The position numbers and the translations under genes are program-made. Shown piece by piece: positions 45,171 to 57,444 of a stretch of 64,000 bases of DNA; position 1 is the stretch's first letter, and every line of letters begins with the position of its first letter. Under the pieces are notes generated by a model that worked only from the letters and a program-made list of their open reading frames with translations, was not told where the DNA came from and searched no databases. This stretch comes from Streptomyces sp. 378 (GTDB lineage: Bacteria; Actinomycetota; Actinomycetes; Streptomycetales; Streptomycetaceae), in assembly GCF_030124145.1 (NCBI RefSeq), contig NZ_JASKMS010000007.1, forward strand, positions 1-64,000, read 5' to 3'.

Positions 45171-46340
45171 ATGGCTTACCTCGACCACGCCGCGACCACC
45201 CCGATGCTCCCGGAGGCGGCAGAGGCGCTCACCGCCCAGCTGGGTGCCACCGGCAACGCGTCCTCCCTGCACGCATCCGGCAGGCAGGCCCGCCGCACCG
45301 CCGAGGAGGCCCGCGAGACCCTCGCCGAAGCCCTCGGCGCCCGCCCCAGCGAGGTCGTCTTCACCTCGGGCGGCACGGAGGCCGACAACCTCGCCGTCAA
45401 GGGCCTTTACTGGTCACGCCGCGACGCCGGCCCGGCCCGCACCCGCGTCCTCGCCAGCCCCGTCGAACACCACGCGGTGCTCGACGCCGTGCACTGGCTC
45501 GGCGAACACGAGGGCGCCACCATCGAGTACCTGCCGGTCGACTCCCACGGCCGCGTCCACCCCGACACCCTGCGCGAGGCGATCGCCCGCAACCCCGACG
45601 ACGTGGCCCTCGCCACCGTCATGTGGGCGAACAACGAGATCGGGACGATCCTGCCGATCCGCGAACTCGCCGCCGCGGCAGCCGAGTACGGGGTCCCGCT
45701 GCACTCGGACGCCGTCCAGGCCTTCGGTCAGATCCCCGTGGACTTCGCCGCCTCGGGCCTCGCCGCGATGACGGTCTCGGGCCACAAGATCGGTGGCCCC
45801 TACGGCATCGGCGCGCTGATCCTCGGCCGTGAGCACACCCCCGTCCCGGTACTGCACGGCGGCGGCCAGGAGCGCCACGTGCGCTCCGGCACCCTCGACG
45901 TGCCCGCCATCGCCTCCTTCGCCGTCGCCGGGCGGCTGGCCGCCGAGCAACGCGAGTGGTTCGCCCGCGAGATCGGCACCCTGCGCGACGCCCTTGTCGA
46001 CGCGGTCCGTTCGGCCGTGCCGGACGCGATCCTCGGCGGCGACCCGGACCCGCAGGGCCGCCTCCCGGCCAACGCGCACTTCACCTTCCCCGGCTGCGAG
46101 GGCGACTCCCTGCTGCTCCTGCTCGACGCACAGGGCATCGAGTGCTCCACCGGCTCCGCCTGCACCGCCGGCGTCGCCCAGCCCAGCCATGTCCTGCTCG
46201 CCACCGGCACCGATCCCGACCTGGCCCGCGGCACCCTGCGCTTCTCCCTCGGCCACACCTCCACGGAGGCCGACATCAAGGCCCTGGCGAAGGCCATCGG
46301 CCCGGCGGTGGAACGGGCGCGGGCAGCCGGACTGACCTGA
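45171..46340 (+). CDS. Cysteine desulfurase (NifS/IscS family)
   Basis: A 389-residue PLP enzyme that removes sulfur from cysteine as an enzyme-bound persulfide. It starts [14 protein letters not shown]. The PLP lysine is Lys206 in [11 protein letters not shown], and the catalytic Cys331 sits in STGSACTAG. Length and motifs fit group I (IscS/NifS-like). mnmA lies 750 bp downstream in the same direction, so it is the likely sulfur donor for tRNA 2-thiouridine formation. No ribosome binding site precedes the ATG, and a TAGAAT box lies 10 bp upstream, so the message may be near-leaderless. Confidence 0.93.
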   Translation: MAYLDHAATTPMLPEAAEALTAQLGATGNASSLHASGRQARRTAEEARETLAEALGARPSEVVFTSGGTEADNLAVKGLYWSRRDAGPARTRVLASPVEHHAVLDAVHWLGEHEGATIEYLPVDSHGRVHPDTLREAIARNPDDVALATVMWANNEIGTILPIRELAAAAAEYGVPLHSDAVQAFGQIPVDFAASGLAAMTVSGHKIGGPYGIGALILGREHTPVPVLHGGGQERHVRSGTLDVPAIASFAVAGRLAAEQREWFAREIGTLRDALVDAVRSAVPDAILGGDPDPQGRLPANAHFTFPGCEGDSLLLLLDAQGIECSTGSACTAGVAQPSHVLLATGTDPDLARGTLRFSLGHTSTEADIKALAKAIGPAVERARAAGLT

Positions 46341-46364
46341 AGGTGCTGCCGACGGGCCCGGGCG

Positions 46365-47030
46365 TCAGGCCGGTGTCGTACCCGCCCGCCGCACCAGACG
46401 CATGTACTTCTCCCAGTCCCAGTGCCGCCCCGGGTCCGTGTGGTCCGTGCCCGGGACCTCCACGTGGCCGATGATGTGCTCGCGGTCGAGGGGTATGTCG
46501 TAGCGGGCGCAGATCCGGGCCGTGAGGCGGGCCGAGGCCTCGTACATCTCGTCCGTGAGGTCCTGCGGGCGGTCCACGAAGCCCTCGTGCTCGATGCCGA
46601 CACTGCGTTCGTTGTAGTCGCGGTTGCCCGCGTGGTAGGCCACGTCCAGCTCGCGGATCATCTGTGCTACGTGCCCGTCCTGCCGGACGATGTAGTGCGT
46701 CGCCGCCTTGTGCCCCGGGTCCTGGAAGGCCTTCACCGCGCTGTCGAAGCTGCCCTGCGTGACATGGACGATCACCATGTCTATGCCGTAGTCGTCGGGG
46801 CGGTCCGCACGGCGCCAGTTGGCGTCCGACGCCGCCACCCAGCGCGCCCCCGCGTAGTCGACCTCGCCCTCCTCGCGCGGTTTCTCGACACCCGGAGCAC
46901 GCCACCACAGGCGCGCCAACTCGTCCCGGGCCAGCACGGCGGAGCCCGCCGCGGCCACCGTGCCGCCGATCAGCAGCGCCCGGCGGCCGACCTTCCGGTC
47001 GCCGTCCCTCGAAGCCTTCCGCTCTCCCAT
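46365..47030 (-). CDS. N-acetylmuramoyl-L-alanine amidase, Tat-type signal
   Basis: A 221-residue secreted amidase_2/PGRP-type protein. The N-terminus has a twin-arginine-like signal ([20 protein letters not shown]). The catalytic domain (about 70-215) carries [43 protein letters not shown] and [20 protein letters not shown], with His residues placed to bind zinc. It should cleave between muramic acid and the stem peptide of peptidoglycan outside the membrane. The frame is open to 47819 but the ATG at 47030, with GGGAGA-like sequence nearby, gives the signal peptide. It converges on the desulfurase gene and diverges from mnmA. Confidence 0.88.
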   Translation of the reverse strand: MGERKASRDGDRKVGRRALLIGGTVAAAGSAVLARDELARLWWRAPGVEKPREEGEVDYAGARWVAASDANWRRADRPDDYGIDMVIVHVTQGSFDSAVKAFQDPGHKAATHYIVRQDGHVAQMIRELDVAYHAGNRDYNERSVGIEHEGFVDRPQDLTDEMYEASARLTARICARYDIPLDREHIIGHVEVPGTDHTDPGRHWDWEKYMRLVRRAGTTPA

Positions 47031-47090
47031 GTGATCGTCAACGGATACCCGGCGGCCCTGGTTCCCGCGCCCCCGTACCCTGGAAGGGTT

Positions 47091-48221
47091 ATGACTGAGA
47101 CCCCGCAGCGCCCCCGCCCCCTCCGCGTCCTGGCCGCCATGTCCGGCGGAGTCGACTCCGCCGTCGCCGCCGCCCGCGCGGCCGAAGCGGGTCACGACGT
47201 GACCGGCGTCCACCTCGCGCTCTCCGCCAACCCTCAATCGTTCCGGACGGGCGCGCGGGGCTGCTGCACCATCGAGGACTCGCGCGACGCCCGCCGCGCC
47301 GCCGACGTCATCGGCATCCCGTTCTACGTGTGGGACCTCGCCGACCGCTTCCGCGAGGACGTCGTCGAGGACTTCGTCGCCGAGTACGAGGCCGGCCGCA
47401 CCCCCAACCCCTGCCTGCGCTGCAACGAGAAGATCAAGTTCGCCGCCCTCCTCGACAAGGCGCTCGCACTGGGCTTCGACGCGGTCTGCACCGGCCACTA
47501 CGCCCAGGTGATCGTCCGCGAGGACGGCACCCGCGAACTGCACCGCGCCTCCGACATGGCCAAGGACCAGTCGTACGTCCTCGGAGTGCTCGACGACCGG
47601 CAGCTCGCCCACGCGATGTTCCCGCTCGGCGACACCCTCACCACCAAGGACGAGATCCGCGCGGAGGCCGAGCGCAGGGGCCTGGCGGTGGCCAAGAAGC
47701 CCGACTCGCACGACATCTGCTTCATCGCCGACGGCGACACCCAGGGCTTCCTCGCCAAGCGGCTCGGCCGCTCCGAGGGCGACATCGTCGACGAGTCCGG
47801 CAACCGGCTCGGCACGCACGAGGGCGCGTACGGCTTCACGATCGGCCAGCGCAAGGGGCTGCGCATCGGCACCCCGGCCCCCGACGGCAAGCCGCGCTAC
47901 GTCCTCGACATCTCACCGGTGGACAACACGGTGACCGTCGGCCCGGCGTCCGCCCTGGATGTCAGCGCCCTCACCGCCGTCAAGCCCCGCTGGTGCGGCG
48001 TCGCCCCCGCCGGCCCCGGCACCTACACGGCCCAGCTGCGCGCCCACGGCGGCGAGACCGAGGTGACCGCCGAAGTCGTCGACGGCTGCCTGGAGGTGAC
48101 CTTCACCGAGCCGGTCCGCGGCGTCGCGCCCGGCCAGGCGATCGTCCTGTACGACGGCACGCGGGTCGTCGGCTCGGCGACGATCGCGTCGACGACCCGC
48201 GCGACGGCCGGCGTGGCCTGA
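47091..48221 (+). CDS. mnmA: tRNA-specific 2-thiouridylase MnmA
   Basis: A 376-residue cytosolic enzyme that thiolates U34 of tRNA for Lys, Glu and Gln. The PP-loop [11 protein letters not shown] is at about residue 17. The catalytic cysteines are Cys108 in [12 protein letters not shown] and Cys210 in DICFIADGD, and [15 protein letters not shown] sequence ([14 protein letters not shown]) is present. The ATG at 47091 is preceded by GGAAGGG at short spacing. The frame is open far upstream but conservation begins here. It works with the cysteine desulfurase encoded just upstream on the same strand. Confidence 0.95.
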   Translation: MTETPQRPRPLRVLAAMSGGVDSAVAAARAAEAGHDVTGVHLALSANPQSFRTGARGCCTIEDSRDARRAADVIGIPFYVWDLADRFREDVVEDFVAEYEAGRTPNPCLRCNEKIKFAALLDKALALGFDAVCTGHYAQVIVREDGTRELHRASDMAKDQSYVLGVLDDRQLAHAMFPLGDTLTTKDEIRAEAERRGLAVAKKPDSHDICFIADGDTQGFLAKRLGRSEGDIVDESGNRLGTHEGAYGFTIGQRKGLRIGTPAPDGKPRYVLDISPVDNTVTVGPASALDVSALTAVKPRWCGVAPAGPGTYTAQLRAHGGETEVTAEVVDGCLEVTFTEPVRGVAPGQAIVLYDGTRVVGSATIASTTRATAGVA

Positions 48222-48278
48222 CCCCGCGGCGGGGCCCGGGGGCGGGCTCCACGCGCGCGTGCCCCCGCGCCCCCCGGC

Positions 48279-49067
48279 TCAGTCCCGGCTGAAGAACTCC
48301 GTCAGCGCCGGCGCCAAAACGTTCGGCTCGACCATGTGCGTCTGGCCCTGGAGCGTGCGGTACGAACCGTCGGGGACGGAGTCCGCGATCGCCCTGGCCG
48401 CCTCGCGCAGCCACCCGGGGCTCGCGTCCCCCGCGACCGCCAGGACGGGGACGCCGACCGAGCCCAGCCGGGAGCGGGGCACCCGGCCGTCGCCCATGAC
48501 GGCGTCGTCGTAGGCGAGGCTCGACGCCATGGCCTCCATGCCGGCCCACATGGGGGACTGGCGTGCGCCCTGGATCACGCCCTCGCCGAGGCCCGTCAGG
48601 CGCAGGAACAACTCGACCGCGTCCCCGCGCCGTCCCTCCCCGAGCGCTTCCCTCAGCCGCCGGGTGTAGTCCGCGCGCTCCTTGGCGCCCTCCTCGGACA
48701 TCGCGTACGGCGTCTCGTAGACCGCCACGCGCCGCACCGGCAGTCCGCTCGCCGCCGCCTCCAGCGCGAGGGCCCCGCCCGAGGAGATGCCGTACAGGTG
48801 TGCCTCGCCGCCCACCGCCTCGATCACGGCGGCCAGGTCCTCGACCTCACGCTCCACGGCGTACGGCGCGGTGTCCGCGCTGGCGCCGCGGCCCCGGCGG
48901 TCGTACACGACGGCCTGGAAACGGTCCGAGAGCGACACGGCCAGCGGCGCCAGGGTGCCGCCCGTCGACATCGCGCCACTCACCAGGACGACCGTGGGGC
49001 CGCGTCCGGTGCTCTCGTAGGCGATGCGGGTGCCGTCGCCCGAAAGGGTCTTCTTGTCCATGCCCAT
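48279..49067 (-). CDS. Alpha/beta hydrolase
   Basis: A 262-residue soluble alpha/beta hydrolase. The oxyanion-hole strand is VVLVSGAMSTGG, the RGRG segment is VVYDRRGRGAS, the nucleophile elbow is GISSGGAL (Ser near residue 96), an acid is likely in VLAVAGDASPGW and the His in LQGQTHMVEP. The GISSG elbow and short cap resemble small Streptomyces hydrolases of unknown substrate. The ATG is at 49067, with a second two codons later. It converges on mnmA. Confidence 0.87.
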   Translation of the reverse strand: MGMDKKTLSGDGTRIAYESTGRGPTVVLVSGAMSTGGTLAPLAVSLSDRFQAVVYDRRGRGASADTAPYAVEREVEDLAAVIEAVGGEAHLYGISSGGALALEAAASGLPVRRVAVYETPYAMSEEGAKERADYTRRLREALGEGRRGDAVELFLRLTGLGEGVIQGARQSPMWAGMEAMASSLAYDDAVMGDGRVPRSRLGSVGVPVLAVAGDASPGWLREAARAIADSVPDGSYRTLQGQTHMVEPNVLAPALTEFFSRD

Positions 49068-49122
49068 GCAGACTGCCGCACGCCGGGGTGTTCATCGATG
49101 AGGCGGGCGGCGCGTCCGCCGA

Positions 49123-49446
49123 TCAGAACACTTCCACTTCGTAGAAGCACAGGTGGTCCTTGATGTCGACGACGTCCGGCTTGGGGTCCGGATACGCCCA
49201 GACGAGGTCCGCCGCGTCCGGCAGCGACCAGTAGGAGGCGGTGCCCTTGAACGGGCAGTACGTCCGCGTGCCGGACGGCGTCAACAGGTCCAGGCGCACG
49301 TCCTCGGCCGGGATGTAGTACCGCTCGGGACAGCCCGTCTCGCGCAGGACCAGCGACCGGTCGCTCTCCGCGAGCACCTGCCCGTCGTGCACCACGCGCA
49401 CGTGCCCGCCGCTCCGTTCGATGGTGATGCGATGCCCTGTCGTCAC
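49123..49446 (-). CDS. DUF427 domain protein
   Basis: A 107-residue single-domain protein: RITIERSGGHVRVVHDGQVL, AESDRSLVLRETGCPERYYI, TYCPFKGTASYWSL and AYPDPKPDVVDIKDHLCFYE are the standard DUF427 segments. The start is the GTG at 49446, fixed by GAGGAGG seven bases upstream, though an open frame runs much further. The function of the family is unknown. It is divergent from the methyltransferase at 49528. Confidence 0.88.
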   Translation of the reverse strand: MTTGHRITIERSGGHVRVVHDGQVLAESDRSLVLRETGCPERYYIPAEDVRLDLLTPSGTRTYCPFKGTASYWSLPDAADLVWAYPDPKPDVVDIKDHLCFYEVEVF

Positions 49447-49527
49447 GATCGTCCCTCCTCGGGTAGCCGACTCCTCGGGTACAGCGCAGGCTGAAGCGGA
49501 GTTCTTCCCTCGCCGCAGGAGGTCCCC

Positions 49528-50331
49528 ATGCGCGCCACGCAACCGGCCGGAAACCGCTCCAGCCTGCTGCACCAGGTCCGGTACGCCCTGCGCCACCCGG
49601 AGCGGGTGCCCGCGCACGCCCGGCGCGCGGCGCGGGACGCCTGGCTGCGGCTGCGCCACCCCGACCACATCGCCTACTACCGGGCCGTGATGGCCTCGGA
49701 CGCGGCCCGCAGCACCGAGGCCGCGGTGGGGCACAACCCCTCGCGCGAGCAGTGGGCGCGCATCGGCCGCATGCAGTTCGACTACCTGGTGGGCCACGGC
49801 CTCCGGCCGCACCACCGCCTCCTGGAGATCGGCTGCGGCAATCTGCGCGCAGGCCGGCTGTTCATCGACTACCTCGACACCGGCAACTACTACGGCATCG
49901 ACATCTCGCCCCCCATCCTGCTGGCCGCCCAGGACACCCTCGTGGCCGAGAAGCTCCAGCCCAAACTGCCCTATCTGGCGCTCGCCGACGACCTCACCTT
50001 CGCCTTCCTGCCGGACGCGCACTTCGACGTCGTGCACGCGCACAGCGTCTTCTCGCACTCTCCGCTGCACGTCATCGAGGAGTGCTTCGCCCACGTCGGC
50101 CGGATCCTCGCACCCGGCGGCTTCTTCGATTTCACGTTCGACCGCACCGAGGGCCAGGAACACCAGGTCCTGCACGAGGACTTCTACTACCGGACGCGGA
50201 CCCTCACCGACCTCGCCGCGCGGCACGGCCTGTCCGCCCGGTTCATGGACGACTGGGAGCGCCTCCCGCACCGGCAGTCCAAACTCCGGGTCACCGTCAC
50301 GGTGGACCGGGCCCCTACGGTGGGTGCATGA
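49528..50331 (+). CDS. Class I SAM-dependent methyltransferase
   Basis: A 267-residue protein. After an Arg/His-rich N-terminal region (about 1-65) comes the methyltransferase core with motif I HRLLEIGCGNLRAGRLF (about 97-113), YYGIDISPPILLAA, FDVVHAHSVFSHSP and GRILAPGGFFDFTF. The stop overlaps the start of the LOG gene (ATGA), implying co-translation. The substrate is unknown. AGGAGG lies upstream of the ATG at good spacing. Confidence 0.87.
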   Translation: MRATQPAGNRSSLLHQVRYALRHPERVPAHARRAARDAWLRLRHPDHIAYYRAVMASDAARSTEAAVGHNPSREQWARIGRMQFDYLVGHGLRPHHRLLEIGCGNLRAGRLFIDYLDTGNYYGIDISPPILLAAQDTLVAEKLQPKLPYLALADDLTFAFLPDAHFDVVHAHSVFSHSPLHVIEECFAHVGRILAPGGFFDFTFDRTEGQEHQVLHEDFYYRTRTLTDLAARHGLSARFMDDWERLPHRQSKLRVTVTVDRAPTVGA

Positions 50332-50867
50332 ACATCTGTGTCTTCCTGTCCGCCGCCGACCTCGACGAGCGTTACACCCGCCCCGCGCGGGAGTTCGCCA
50401 CGCTGCTGGGCAAGGGCGGCCACACGCTGGTGTGGGGCGGCTCCGACGTCGGCCTCATGAAGGTGGTCGCCGACGGGGTGCAGGAGGCGGGCGGCCGGCT
50501 GGCCGGCGTCTCCGTGCAGTTCCTCGCGGCCAAGGCCCGCCCGGGCGTCGACGAGATGGTGATCGCCAAGGACCTCGCCGAGCGCAAGAAGCTGCTCCTG
50601 GAGCGGGCCGACGCGGTGGTGATCATGGTCGGCGGCACGGGCACGCTCGACGAGGCGACCGAGATCCTGGAGCTGAAGAAGCACGGCCACACCGACAAGC
50701 CGGTGGTCCTGCTCAACACCGCGGGCTTCTACGACGGCCTGAAGGAGCAGTTCCGCCGCATGGACACCGAGGGCTTCCTGCCCCGGCCGCTCACCGACCT
50801 GGTGTTCTTCGCCGAGGAGCCGGTGGGGGCGCTGGCGTACCTGGAGGAGAGCCGGGGCATCGGATGA
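50328..50867 (+). CDS. LOG-family protein (cytokinin-type nucleotide hydrolase)
   Basis: A 179-residue Rossmann-fold protein of the LOG/lysine decarboxylase-like family, expected to remove ribose-5-phosphate from N6-modified AMP. Family motifs present are VWGGSDVGLMKVVADGV, the DLAERKKLLLERAD Arg region and VGGTGTLDEATEIL (the PGGxGTxxE element, with Val for Pro). The ATG is fixed by overlap with the upstream methyltransferase. Bacterial members are often annotated Rossmann-fold nucleotide-binding proteins; the physiological substrate here is not known. Confidence 0.87.
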   Translation: MNICVFLSAADLDERYTRPAREFATLLGKGGHTLVWGGSDVGLMKVVADGVQEAGGRLAGVSVQFLAAKARPGVDEMVIAKDLAERKKLLLERADAVVIMVGGTGTLDEATEILELKKHGHTDKPVVLLNTAGFYDGLKEQFRRMDTEGFLPRPLTDLVFFAEEPVGALAYLEESRGIG

Positions 50868-50885
50868 CCCGGTACTGATGCGAGC

Positions 50886-51584
50886 ATGGCGGGCATGGCT
50901 ACTCATGTGATCACCGGAGCCGGCTCCGGCATCGGCGCGGCCGTGGCCCGCCGCCTGCACGCGCGCGGGGACGACCTCGTGCTGCACGCGCGCGACGCGG
51001 GCCGCGCGAAGGAGCTGGCGGCCGAGTTCCCCGGCGCGAGGACACTGGTGGGCGACCTCGCCGACCCCGACAAGCTGTCCTGGGCCTTCTCCCACCAGTC
51101 GCTGCCGGACCGCGTCGACTCGCTGCTGCACATCGCCGGCGTCGTCGACCTCGGCCCGGTCGGCGAGCTCACCCCCAAAGCCTGGCGCCACCAGCTCAAC
51201 GTCAACCTGATCGCCCCCGCCGAGCTGACCCGCCACTTCCTGCCCCAGCTGCGCGCCGCCCGCGGGCACGTGCTCTTCGTCAACTCCAGTGCCGGCCTGA
51301 GCGCCCACGCCGACTGGTCCGCGTACGCCGCCTCCAAGCACGGCCTGAAGGCGCTCGCCGACTCCCTGCGCCACGAGGAGCACGCGGGCGGCGTCCGCGT
51401 CACCTCGGTCTACCCCGGCCGCACCGCCAGCCCCATGCAGGCCAAGGTCCACCAGCAGGAGGGCAAGGAGTACGACGCCTCGAAGTGGATCGACCCCGAG
51501 TCGGTCGCCACGACCATCGTCATGGCCCTGGACCTGCCGAGGGACGCGGAGGTCAACGACCTGACGGTGCGCCCGGGAGGCTGA
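50886..51584 (+). CDS. Short-chain dehydrogenase/reductase
   Basis: A 232-residue classical SDR with nucleotide-binding ITGAGSGIGAAVARRL at the N-terminus, the LLHIAGV segment in place of NNAG, a catalytic Ser in FVNSSAGLS and YAASKHGLKAL. NADP is likely because basic residues (HARDAGR) follow the second strand. Substrate unknown. The ATG at 50886 lies 18 bp after the LOG gene; an in-frame ATG three codons later is the alternative. It may belong to the methyltransferase-LOG-SDR transcription unit. Confidence 0.88.
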   Translation: MAGMATHVITGAGSGIGAAVARRLHARGDDLVLHARDAGRAKELAAEFPGARTLVGDLADPDKLSWAFSHQSLPDRVDSLLHIAGVVDLGPVGELTPKAWRHQLNVNLIAPAELTRHFLPQLRAARGHVLFVNSSAGLSAHADWSAYAASKHGLKALADSLRHEEHAGGVRVTSVYPGRTASPMQAKVHQQEGKEYDASKWIDPESVATTIVMALDLPRDAEVNDLTVRPGG

Positions 51585-51615
51585 CCCCGGTCACGGCGCT
51601 GCGTAGGCTGCTCCG

Positions 51616-52623
51616 GTGAGCGAAAACAGCCAGTTCAGGTTCGGCGCCGCCACCGGCGTGGGATCCATGCCGGGCGGCGACGCCCGTGAGGCCGCCAAAA
51701 CCGTCACCGGCACCTTCGAGGACTTCCCCTTCCTGCCCGAACTGCCCGCCCGGGGCCCCGGCGCGGACATGATCGGGCGGACCGCCGGCATGCTCGTCGA
51801 GCTCTACGCGCGCGTGGAGCCCAGCGGATGGCGGCTCGGGGACCGGCCAGGGCGCGACACCAAACGAGCCCGCTCCTGGCTCGGCGAGGACCTCGACGCG
51901 CTGGAGGAGTTCACGCAGGAGTACGCGGGGCCGCTGAAGGTGCAGGCCGTCGGTCCCTGGACCCTCGCGGCCAACCTGGAGCTGCGCAACGGGGAGGCCG
52001 TCCTCTCCGACGCCGGTGCCTGCCGCGACCTCGCCGCCTCCCTCGCCGAGGGCCTGCGTCTGCACCTCGCCGAGGTGCGGCGGCGGGTCCCCGGGGCGCA
52101 GCTCGTCCTCCAGCTCGACGAGCCGTCCCTCACCGCCGTCCTGCGCGGCCAGGTGAAGACCGCCAGCGGCTACCGCACCCACCGGGCCACCGACCGGCAG
52201 ATCGTCGAGCAGACGCTGCGCGACCTCGTCGGCACGCACACCGACGGCCCGGTCGTGGTGCACTCCTGCGCCCCCGACGTGCCGTTCGTCCTGCTCCGCC
52301 GGGCCGGGGTGGCCGCCGTCTCCTTCGACTTCTCCTTGCTCACCGAGCGTGACGACGAAGTGATCGGGGAGGCCGTGGAAGCCGGCACCCGGCTCTTCAC
52401 CGGTGTCGTCCCGGGCGCGGAGGATCCATTGTCAGACCCTGCCGGTAGCGTCATGGGTGTCAGGACGCTGTGGCGCAGGCTGGGGCTGTCTCCGGGGCTT
52501 CTCGTGGAGGCGGTCACGGTCACCCCGGCGTGCGGACTCGCGGGGGCCTCCCCGGGGTACGCGCGCACGGCTCTCGCGCACTGCGCCCGGGCGGCGAGAT
52601 CCCTCGCGGACAACCCAGAGTAA
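51616..52623 (+). CDS. Cobalamin-independent methionine synthase-like protein
   Basis: A 335-residue protein corresponding to only the C-terminal catalytic barrel of MetE. It carries ATGVGSMPGGDAREA, LVLQLDEPSLTAVL and the zinc-binding residues VVVHSCAPDV and VTPACGLAGASP. Lacking the MetE N-terminal half, it belongs to the short core-MetE-like group whose methyl donor is unsettled. The GTG start has no Shine-Dalgarno sequence, and a TAGGCT box lies six bases upstream (51604-51609), pointing to leaderless translation. ligA follows 15 bp later. Confidence 0.85.
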   Translation: MSENSQFRFGAATGVGSMPGGDAREAAKTVTGTFEDFPFLPELPARGPGADMIGRTAGMLVELYARVEPSGWRLGDRPGRDTKRARSWLGEDLDALEEFTQEYAGPLKVQAVGPWTLAANLELRNGEAVLSDAGACRDLAASLAEGLRLHLAEVRRRVPGAQLVLQLDEPSLTAVLRGQVKTASGYRTHRATDRQIVEQTLRDLVGTHTDGPVVVHSCAPDVPFVLLRRAGVAAVSFDFSLLTERDDEVIGEAVEAGTRLFTGVVPGAEDPLSDPAGSVMGVRTLWRRLGLSPGLLVEAVTVTPACGLAGASPGYARTALAHCARAARSLADNPE

Positions 52624-54834
<2,211 letters not shown>

Positions 54835-54842
54835 CGGTTGAA

Positions 54843-54882
54843 GGCCACCCGTTCGGCGCATACCAGATGCATACGGGTGGCC
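54843..54882 (+). terminator. Hairpin after ligA
   Basis: GGCCACCCGT (54843-54852) pairs perfectly with ACGGGTGGCC (54873-54882) over a 20-base loop, 9 bp after the ligA stop. A plausible terminator. Confidence 0.6.
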
Positions 54883-55092
54883 GGGGCGCATTCGGGCAAC
54901 CGTCGGCGACCGCTGCCCGAGGAAGCCTTCAGCGGCCTACTGTTGAGATGTGCGCCTGCCGTGCCCAGCTGCGGTCGGGGCAACTTCGTGCTCGCACAGA
55001 GCGCGGGGAAGGGTTTTCCAGCGCGGGCCGTTGAGAGTTGTCGGGCACCGGGCCGCGGGGCGTGGGCACCGCCGGCTGTGAGAGGGACGGGA

Positions 55093-57369
55093 ATGGAACC
55101 GACCGAGAGCGCCGTGCCGGGCTCACGGCTGCGTCTGCGCCGCATGGCGGTCGCATGGCGTGCAGTCCGTGGGACCGGGCGGCCGGCGGGACGTCCGGGG
55201 GCGGAGGTGCGCGCCGTCGGACAGTACACCCCGGACGGGCGTGCCGGCGCGGGGCGGGCCGCCGACGGCCCCGGCGCACGACCGATCACCGACCACACCT
55301 CCGGACTGGTCGGCGAGGACGCGGACGGTGAACGGCAGCACTCCTGGCCCGCGCTGCCCGCGGCCGTCGTCGCCGCGGCCGGCTTCGTCCTGGGCGCGGG
55401 CTTCTACCGCGCCTTCACCGACGGCCACGCCCTCTTCCCGTCCGGCGCGGCCGGCTGGTCGCTGGCCGTGCTGACCGGCGTCATCGTCGGCCACCTCGTC
55501 ATGCTGGGCCGCTCCCGCTGGTGGGGCGGCACCGGCTCGGGCGCCGCCCTCACCCTCGCCGTGCTGCTGCTCTACGGCTGGGTTCCGGCCGGCATGGTCA
55601 GCCTGACGGTCGTCGTGCTCGTCGGGATAGCCCGCCGCAACCGCTGGCGCCAGGGCGTGCTGCACGGCGCCGTCGACCTCCTCGGCATCGGCGCCGGCGC
55701 GCTCGTGCTGGGCGTCTTCGGCAGCGTGCCCTCCGTCGAATCCCCGGCGGAGCCCGCCGCCTGGACAATGGCCACCGGACCCCAGGTGGCCCTGGTCGCC
55801 GTCGCCTACCTGACGGTCAGCCGCGTCCTGCTCTGGTACCTGCACGCCCCGCGCCCCGGCCTGCCCACCGTCGCCCGCACCGCCCTGGTCAGACAGGGCC
55901 TGGTCGCGGTAGCGCTGCTGGGAATCGCGCCGCTGATCTGCGTGGTCGCCGCGGCCAAGCCGATCCTGCTGCCGCTGTTCGCCATCCCGCTCATCGCCCT
56001 GGACTCCACCCTGTGGATAGCCCGGGCCCGCGCGGAGGAGCAACTGCGCGACCCTCTGACCGGGTTGCCCAACCGCCAGTGGCTGCTGGAGCGCATCTGG
56101 ACCGCACTGGACGACGCGGAGCGGATCGACGCCCGCGCCGCGTTGATGCTGATCGACCTCGACCGGTTCCGGTCGGTCAACGACACGCTCGGTCATCTCG
56201 CCGGTGACCGGCTGCTGTTGCAGATCGCCGACCGGCTGCGGGTGGCGCTGCCGCGCGGGGCGGAGGCCGCCCGGCTCGGCGGGGACGAGTTCGCCGTCTT
56301 ACTGCCCGTCGCCGACTCCACGACCTCCGCGACCCGCGTCGCCCGCAACCTCGTCGCCGCGCTCAGCTCCCCGCTCGACCTCGACGGCCTCACCCTCGTG
56401 CTGGAGGCCAGCGCCGGAGTCGCCGTCTTCCCGGACCACGCCCTGGACGCCGAAGGGCTGCTGCGGCGGGCGGACGTGGCGATGTACCAGGCGAAACGGG
56501 ACCGCACCGGCGTGGAGGTCTACGAGTCCAAGCGCGACTCCAACACCCCCGACCGGCTCGGCCTGCTGGGCGATCTGCGCCGCGCCCTCGACGCCCACGA
56601 GGTGCATCTGCACTACCAGCCCAAGGTCCGCTTCGACGGTCAGGTCGCGGGCCTGGAGGCCCTGGTCCGCTGGGTGCACCCCGAGCGGGGCAAGGTGCCG
56701 CCGGACGAGTTCATAGCGATCGCCGAGTCCTCGGGCCTGATGCCCCACCTCACCGAGTACGTGCTGGAGACCGCCCTCGGCCAGGTCGCGCACTGGCGGA
56801 GCCAGGGCCTGTTCGTCCCGGTCGCGGTGAACGTCTCCCCGCGCGATGTGCACACCCCCGGCTTCGCCGGCTCCGTCGCCGCCCGGCTGGCCCGGCACGG
56901 CGTCCCGGCGGGAGCGCTCCAACTGGAGATCACCGAGCACGTCCTCCTGGAGGACCCGCAGCGCGCCGCCGACACCCTCAACCAGCTGACCGCGCACGGC
57001 GTGAAGATGTCCCTCGACGACTTCGGCACGGGCTACTCCTCGCTCGTGCACCTGCGCCGCCTGCCGGTCAGCGAGCTGAAGATCGACCGCTCGTTCGTGG
57101 CCCGGCTCGCGATCGACACCGAGGACGCGGAGATCGTGCGCTGCACGGTCGACCTCGCCCACTCCCTCGGCCTGCTCGTGGTCGCCGAGGGCGTCGAGGA
57201 CGACGAGACCTGGGAGCGCCTGCGCGACCTCGGCTGCGACGCCGTCCAGGGCTGGCTGGTCGCCGCGGCGATGCCCCCGGAGGAGACCACGGCGTGGCTG
57301 CGGGCGCGGGGGCCCCGGGGGTGGCAGCGGCCGCGTGCCGCGCTGCCCGCCGCGACGGCCGACGAGTAG
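55093..57369 (+). CDS. rmdB: Membrane GGDEF/EAL protein (RmdB-like c-di-GMP enzyme)
   Basis: A 758-residue protein. After an Arg/Gly-rich cytosolic N-terminus come about six to eight TM helices (about 85-315), a GGDEF domain (about 320-485; RLGGDEFAVLL intact, but no RxxD inhibitory site where expected) and an EAL domain (about 500-740; GLEALVRWVHPERG, SLDDFGTGYSSL, LKIDRSFV). It could make and degrade cyclic di-GMP. In S. coelicolor the membrane GGDEF-EAL protein RmdB, which affects development, lies at this position next to ligA as I recall; the symbol rests on that. The ATG at 55093 follows GAGAGGG. Confidence 0.85.
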   Translation: MEPTESAVPGSRLRLRRMAVAWRAVRGTGRPAGRPGAEVRAVGQYTPDGRAGAGRAADGPGARPITDHTSGLVGEDADGERQHSWPALPAAVVAAAGFVLGAGFYRAFTDGHALFPSGAAGWSLAVLTGVIVGHLVMLGRSRWWGGTGSGAALTLAVLLLYGWVPAGMVSLTVVVLVGIARRNRWRQGVLHGAVDLLGIGAGALVLGVFGSVPSVESPAEPAAWTMATGPQVALVAVAYLTVSRVLLWYLHAPRPGLPTVARTALVRQGLVAVALLGIAPLICVVAAAKPILLPLFAIPLIALDSTLWIARARAEEQLRDPLTGLPNRQWLLERIWTALDDAERIDARAALMLIDLDRFRSVNDTLGHLAGDRLLLQIADRLRVALPRGAEAARLGGDEFAVLLPVADSTTSATRVARNLVAALSSPLDLDGLTLVLEASAGVAVFPDHALDAEGLLRRADVAMYQAKRDRTGVEVYESKRDSNTPDRLGLLGDLRRALDAHEVHLHYQPKVRFDGQVAGLEALVRWVHPERGKVPPDEFIAIAESSGLMPHLTEYVLETALGQVAHWRSQGLFVPVAVNVSPRDVHTPGFAGSVAARLARHGVPAGALQLEITEHVLLEDPQRAADTLNQLTAHGVKMSLDDFGTGYSSLVHLRRLPVSELKIDRSFVARLAIDTEDAEIVRCTVDLAHSLGLLVVAEGVEDDETWERLRDLGCDAVQGWLVAAAMPPEETTAWLRARGPRGWQRPRAALPAATADE

Positions 57370-57444
57370 GCCTGCGCCCCGGCCGTGCCGCCCGCACGGC
57401 TCCGTGGTTCGCGCGAGAGGCGCCCCTCCCGGCTGCCGCGGACT

